NCBI GenBank assembly: GCA_021205305.1
Contig: JAJPXU010000145.1
Span: 1-32,040, forward strand
DNA from: Lachnospiraceae bacterium
Lineage (GTDB): Bacteria; Bacillota; Clostridia; Lachnospirales; Lachnospiraceae
DNA: 32,040 nt
Reading direction: 5' to 3'
The translations under genes were made by a program, and so were the position numbers. Below the pieces are notes generated by a model. That model did no database searches and had not been told where the DNA came from. It saw only the letters and a list, made by a program, of their open reading frames with translations. Positions within the stretch are counted from its first letter, which is position 1. Every line of letters begins with the position of its first letter. This document shows positions 29,299 through 32,040 of this stretch, one piece after another.

Positions 29299-31920
29299 TT
29301 ACGGCTGCATCGCGCAGATCACATGGTTTTCGATTCCGTCTACCCACAGCTGCATCCCATCTGCCCGATAGACGCGCACGATGGAGGAAAGCTCCGCGCG
29401 GTCGGGACAGATCTGCGGGAAGAGGTTTGGCTGCTCTTCAAAAAAGTCTCTCTGGTAGGAAAGGGTGCGGCGGTCGCCGAAGATCGCGCCGTAGAAGATG
29501 TTGGCTTCTACGAGATCCTGGAACATATGGCTGCCGTAGCTGAGCTCCGGCATATATCCGGCGCGGTTGTCGGTCACTTCGCAGATGGCGTCGACGCCGG
29601 AGATATCCACGAAGCGAACCGGGACGCCAAGCTCCGGCGAGCTGGTGCCGATGCGGCCGGGAACGGTGAGCAGGATGTGGTGGCCGCTTCCTTTGTAATA
29701 TTGGTTGACAGCCCCGATGGCTTCGGCAATCTGGGGCTTTTTTACGTGTTCGAATTCATAGTATTCTTTTGGCTCGACCTGAATGACGATGTCAATCGGG
29801 CGGACACAGGACTGTCCCATGGAGGAATCGCGGATGTCGAAGAAAACCTTCTCCGGGGCGGCCTCCGGCATCTGAATGCGGCCGCCGTCCTTTCCGACAT
29901 AGAGCGGGCGGCATTGCAGGAGATTGACGACAAAATCATTTTCCTTGCTGAGGTTCACCGTGTATTCGATGTCGACCGGATTTCCGTATGCCTGCTGAAG
30001 CTCGTGCAGAGTTTTTTTCATCATGGAGGTGAATTTGCGGTTGGCCAGAAGCTGCTGGCAGCTGACGAAGTATACGTCCCGGTAGCGCCCGGCTTCTTTT
30101 AAGCGGTCCTCGGCTTCCGTGTCATGCTCCAGAACGGTGTTTTTGTACCAGCGCGGCAGATAGGGGAGCAGGGCGGAGAGAGGAACCTCCTCCAGTTCGT
30201 TTTTTTCCATATTAATGACGTCGATTTTGTGCTGCGAGAAGCGGTGCTTATCGGCTACACTTGTCAGCATGGTCACCTCCGGACGGTCGAGATTGACCAG
30301 GCGCGGATAATCGTTTTCCGTGCGGTCCACAGCCTTTGTTCCGAGTCCCATCACGATGCGGAGCATCCCCGCGGAGGGGTCCATGTCCGGCATCCATTTG
30401 TAGGCGCTGTAGCTGTAGCCGACGCCGGCGGTACAGGGCATAAAATAGGGGCCGTAGTAAGCGCCGGAGACGCGCTGCACCAGGATCGCCATCTGCTCAT
30501 CCTTGTTGTCGAGGCCGCGGTTGCGGCGGTATTCCAGGGCAGAGGGGTCCATCGTGCTTGCGTAGACGATGCGCACGGCGTTTTCGAACGCTTCCATGCG
30601 CTCCTCAATCTCGCCGCGGTTCGGGCAGAAGACGGATTCATATTTTCCGGCAAACGCGTTGCCAAAGCCGTCCTCGAGCAGGCTGGAGGAGCGCACTATG
30701 ATCGGGTTTTGCCCATAGTATTCGAGCATATTGCGGAACTGCTCGCGCGTAGCGGGTGAGAAAGAGCCGTGCAGCAGCCCCTGCTTTAATTCTTCCGCTT
30801 TTTCCATGTAGCCTTCGCTGGTACGCTGCTCGATACGCAGATTCCAGCAGCCATTGGAGACGATATAGGTGTAAAAAATATCCGAACCGATGTAAAAGGA
30901 GTCATGCTGCTCTGCGTGCTTGTGATAGCCGTCCAGCTTTTTTTCTACGATTTTGCGGGCGAGCAGCATACCGCAGGCTTTTCCGCCGATCGCGCCGCTG
31001 CCGATCATGCGGTCGCGCAGGGTGAAATAATCCTCCACCTCAAAGAATTCGTGAATCAGCTTCTGCATCTTCGGGTCGCGGCTCATCATGCTCTCGATGA
31101 TCATAGACTCCGTATTTTCCGTGAAATATCCGGCCTGATAGTCTGCCTTGGCCTTGGAGAAAAAGCGGTCGTAGCTGTCGTAGGACTGTTCCTGGTTAAA
31201 GGTCGAAGAAGACTTGATCAGCGAATAGTAGCGGCTGGCAGCTACCGGGTCAGTCAGCGGCTCAAAATGGTCGTCCGCCCCGCTGCAAAAATGCGGCAGA
31301 AACATCGTGGAAGAGTAGCGCTTCCACACCTTGAGCGGATGGACATAGATTTCGCTGCCATCGGAGTGAACGTCCAGCAAAAGCTGGGTCGTCTCGCGGA
31401 TGCGCGCGACCGCGTCAAAGGAGTGCCGTCCGCGGATCAGCGGGAAATACGCCACGGTATCCAGGATAAATAAGTAAGGGCAGGTCACGCAGAAGAAGTT
31501 GCCCATCATCAGATCGGTATACCAGGCTGACTGCAGCTCGGAGAGACTGTCAAATACATAAAACGCGTCGCGCCCTTCTTTCGTAATCACGTCGTGGATG
31601 GCTACGGTGAAGGGTTCAAAGCCCACTTCCGGGTCGAAACGGTAGACCTTGATGCCGGAGTCCGGCAGAATGCAGGAGGGGACGCAGTCCTTTGACAGGG
31701 CCGGTTCTTCCGGCAGCGGGATAATCGGCGCGTGCTGCGCAAAGCGAATGTAGATGAGATTCCTTTGGTCTTCCAGCGCCTGCCGGATATAGGGTTCTAC
31801 AAAAAATCGGTATTCGTCCAGGCTGGTGACCTGCCATACCACGTTGTCGCCGAGCCGGATATTGTCCAGAATCCGGTCCAGGCCGGAAAGTCCGCTTTTT
31901 ACTTTTTCAAATGCTGCCAT
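29299..31920 (-). CDS. KaiC-like (P-loop-less) plus PEP synthase/PPDK nucleotide-binding domain protein
   Basis: An 873-residue soluble protein. Residues 1-210 resemble KaiC/RadA-type ATPases: VKSGLSGLDRILDNIRLGDN is the family start, but the Walker A glycine-lysine is replaced by WQVTSLDEY, while a FYVFDSLSELQ Walker-B-like strand is kept. From about residue 300 to 650 it matches the PPDK/PEP-synthase N-terminal ATP-grasp: GAIGGKACGMLLARKIV, IIVRSSSLLEDGFGNAFAG and ILVQRVSGAYYGPYF. No phosphohistidine (TSH) domain is seen, so it is not a complete PEP synthase. AAAGGAGGC lies before the ATG. Its substrate is unknown. It is convergent with the DUF1703 gene. Confidence 0.78.
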   Translation of the reverse strand: MAAFEKVKSGLSGLDRILDNIRLGDNVVWQVTSLDEYRFFVEPYIRQALEDQRNLIYIRFAQHAPIIPLPEEPALSKDCVPSCILPDSGIKVYRFDPEVGFEPFTVAIHDVITKEGRDAFYVFDSLSELQSAWYTDLMMGNFFCVTCPYLFILDTVAYFPLIRGRHSFDAVARIRETTQLLLDVHSDGSEIYVHPLKVWKRYSSTMFLPHFCSGADDHFEPLTDPVAASRYYSLIKSSSTFNQEQSYDSYDRFFSKAKADYQAGYFTENTESMIIESMMSRDPKMQKLIHEFFEVEDYFTLRDRMIGSGAIGGKACGMLLARKIVEKKLDGYHKHAEQHDSFYIGSDIFYTYIVSNGCWNLRIEQRTSEGYMEKAEELKQGLLHGSFSPATREQFRNMLEYYGQNPIIVRSSSLLEDGFGNAFAGKYESVFCPNRGEIEERMEAFENAVRIVYASTMDPSALEYRRNRGLDNKDEQMAILVQRVSGAYYGPYFMPCTAGVGYSYSAYKWMPDMDPSAGMLRIVMGLGTKAVDRTENDYPRLVNLDRPEVTMLTSVADKHRFSQHKIDVINMEKNELEEVPLSALLPYLPRWYKNTVLEHDTEAEDRLKEAGRYRDVYFVSCQQLLANRKFTSMMKKTLHELQQAYGNPVDIEYTVNLSKENDFVVNLLQCRPLYVGKDGGRIQMPEAAPEKVFFDIRDSSMGQSCVRPIDIVIQVEPKEYYEFEHVKKPQIAEAIGAVNQYYKGSGHHILLTVPGRIGTSSPELGVPVRFVDISGVDAICEVTDNRAGYMPELSYGSHMFQDLVEANIFYGAIFGDRRTLSYQRDFFEEQPNLFPQICPDRAELSSIVRVYRADGMQLWVDGIENHVICAMQP

Positions 31921-32040
31921 AGAGGGAGCCTCCTTTCAGGAAAACGACTGCTTCTGCAATCGAATTTGCGGTATCGTTTCGGGTAACAGGAATGGAAACC
32001 GTGCAATATGTGAAAAGATTTCAGTTATTTTCTTTATAAT
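31921..32040. other. Upstream region of the PPDK-like gene
   Basis: Contains the ribosome binding site (minus-strand GAAAGGAGG, about 31929-31937). I did not find a convincing promoter pair for the minus strand within the visible 120 bases, and no other feature. Confidence 0.4.

Noticed and set aside
29119-30102. Plus-strand frame of 327 codons opposite the PPDK-like gene
   Set aside because: Antisense shadow of a long gene with several certain motifs.

Overview
The window looks like a chromosomal segment of a Gram-positive anaerobe of the class Clostridia, most like a gut Lachnospiraceae or close relative. This is inferred from gene content and style: strong AGGAGG-type ribosome binding sites, some GTG/TTG starts, a CmpB-type membrane protein, DUF1703 AAA/nuclease proteins, cell-wall binding repeats, a NiCo riboswitch and small eut-type shell genes. 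No rRNA, tRNA, CRISPR array, transposase or phage gene was seen.

Layout. (1) 184-570: a small CmpB-like membrane protein, convergent with (2) a minus-strand catabolic operon (5878 down to 586): D-amino-acid transaminase-like protein, PxpB, PxpC, a DUF1445 protein, PxpA and a DUF4392 protein. DUF1445 and DUF4392 are the two halves of animal D-glutamate cyclase (DGLUCY). With the 5-oxoprolinase subunits PxpABC they suggest a route D-Ala/D-Glu -> 5-oxoproline -> glutamate. (3) Divergent from it, 6442-11232 encodes a complete livKHMGF-type amino-acid ABC importer, followed by a cytidylate-kinase-like gene. The 563-bp divergent region has a good sigma-A promoter in each direction, and each is followed almost at once by an intrinsic-terminator hairpin.

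(4) 11914-13521: a strong orphan promoter with a long stem-loop (candidate small RNA), a minus-strand TatA-TatC fusion whose TatC part stops after about three membrane segments, and a long hairpin-rich leader. (5) 13522-16604: two EutS-like microcompartment shell proteins and an EutP-like GTPase with no signature enzyme, then an S41-protease-like protein that seems to lack the catalytic serine. (6) 16715-17978: a NiCo (czcD) riboswitch with expression platform, controlling a cation diffusion facilitator. (7) 18141-20590: a NitT/TauT/SsuABC-type importer. On the minus strand follow an ECF S-component and a DUF436 (YwlG) protein.

(8) 22019-22571 is a cluster of palindromic intergenic repeats related to copies elsewhere in the window, followed by purC. 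(9) 23461-28992 is an accessory, decaying region: two broken DUF1703 genes, an intact one, a Schlafen/AlbA_2-type ATP-binding regulator and a cell-wall repeat fragment. (10) On the minus strand, 31920-29299 encodes a large protein joining a KaiC/RecA-like domain without a P-loop to a PEP-synthase/PPDK nucleotide-binding domain.

All functions come from reading the translations and comparing with remembered family motifs. No database search or folding program was run.
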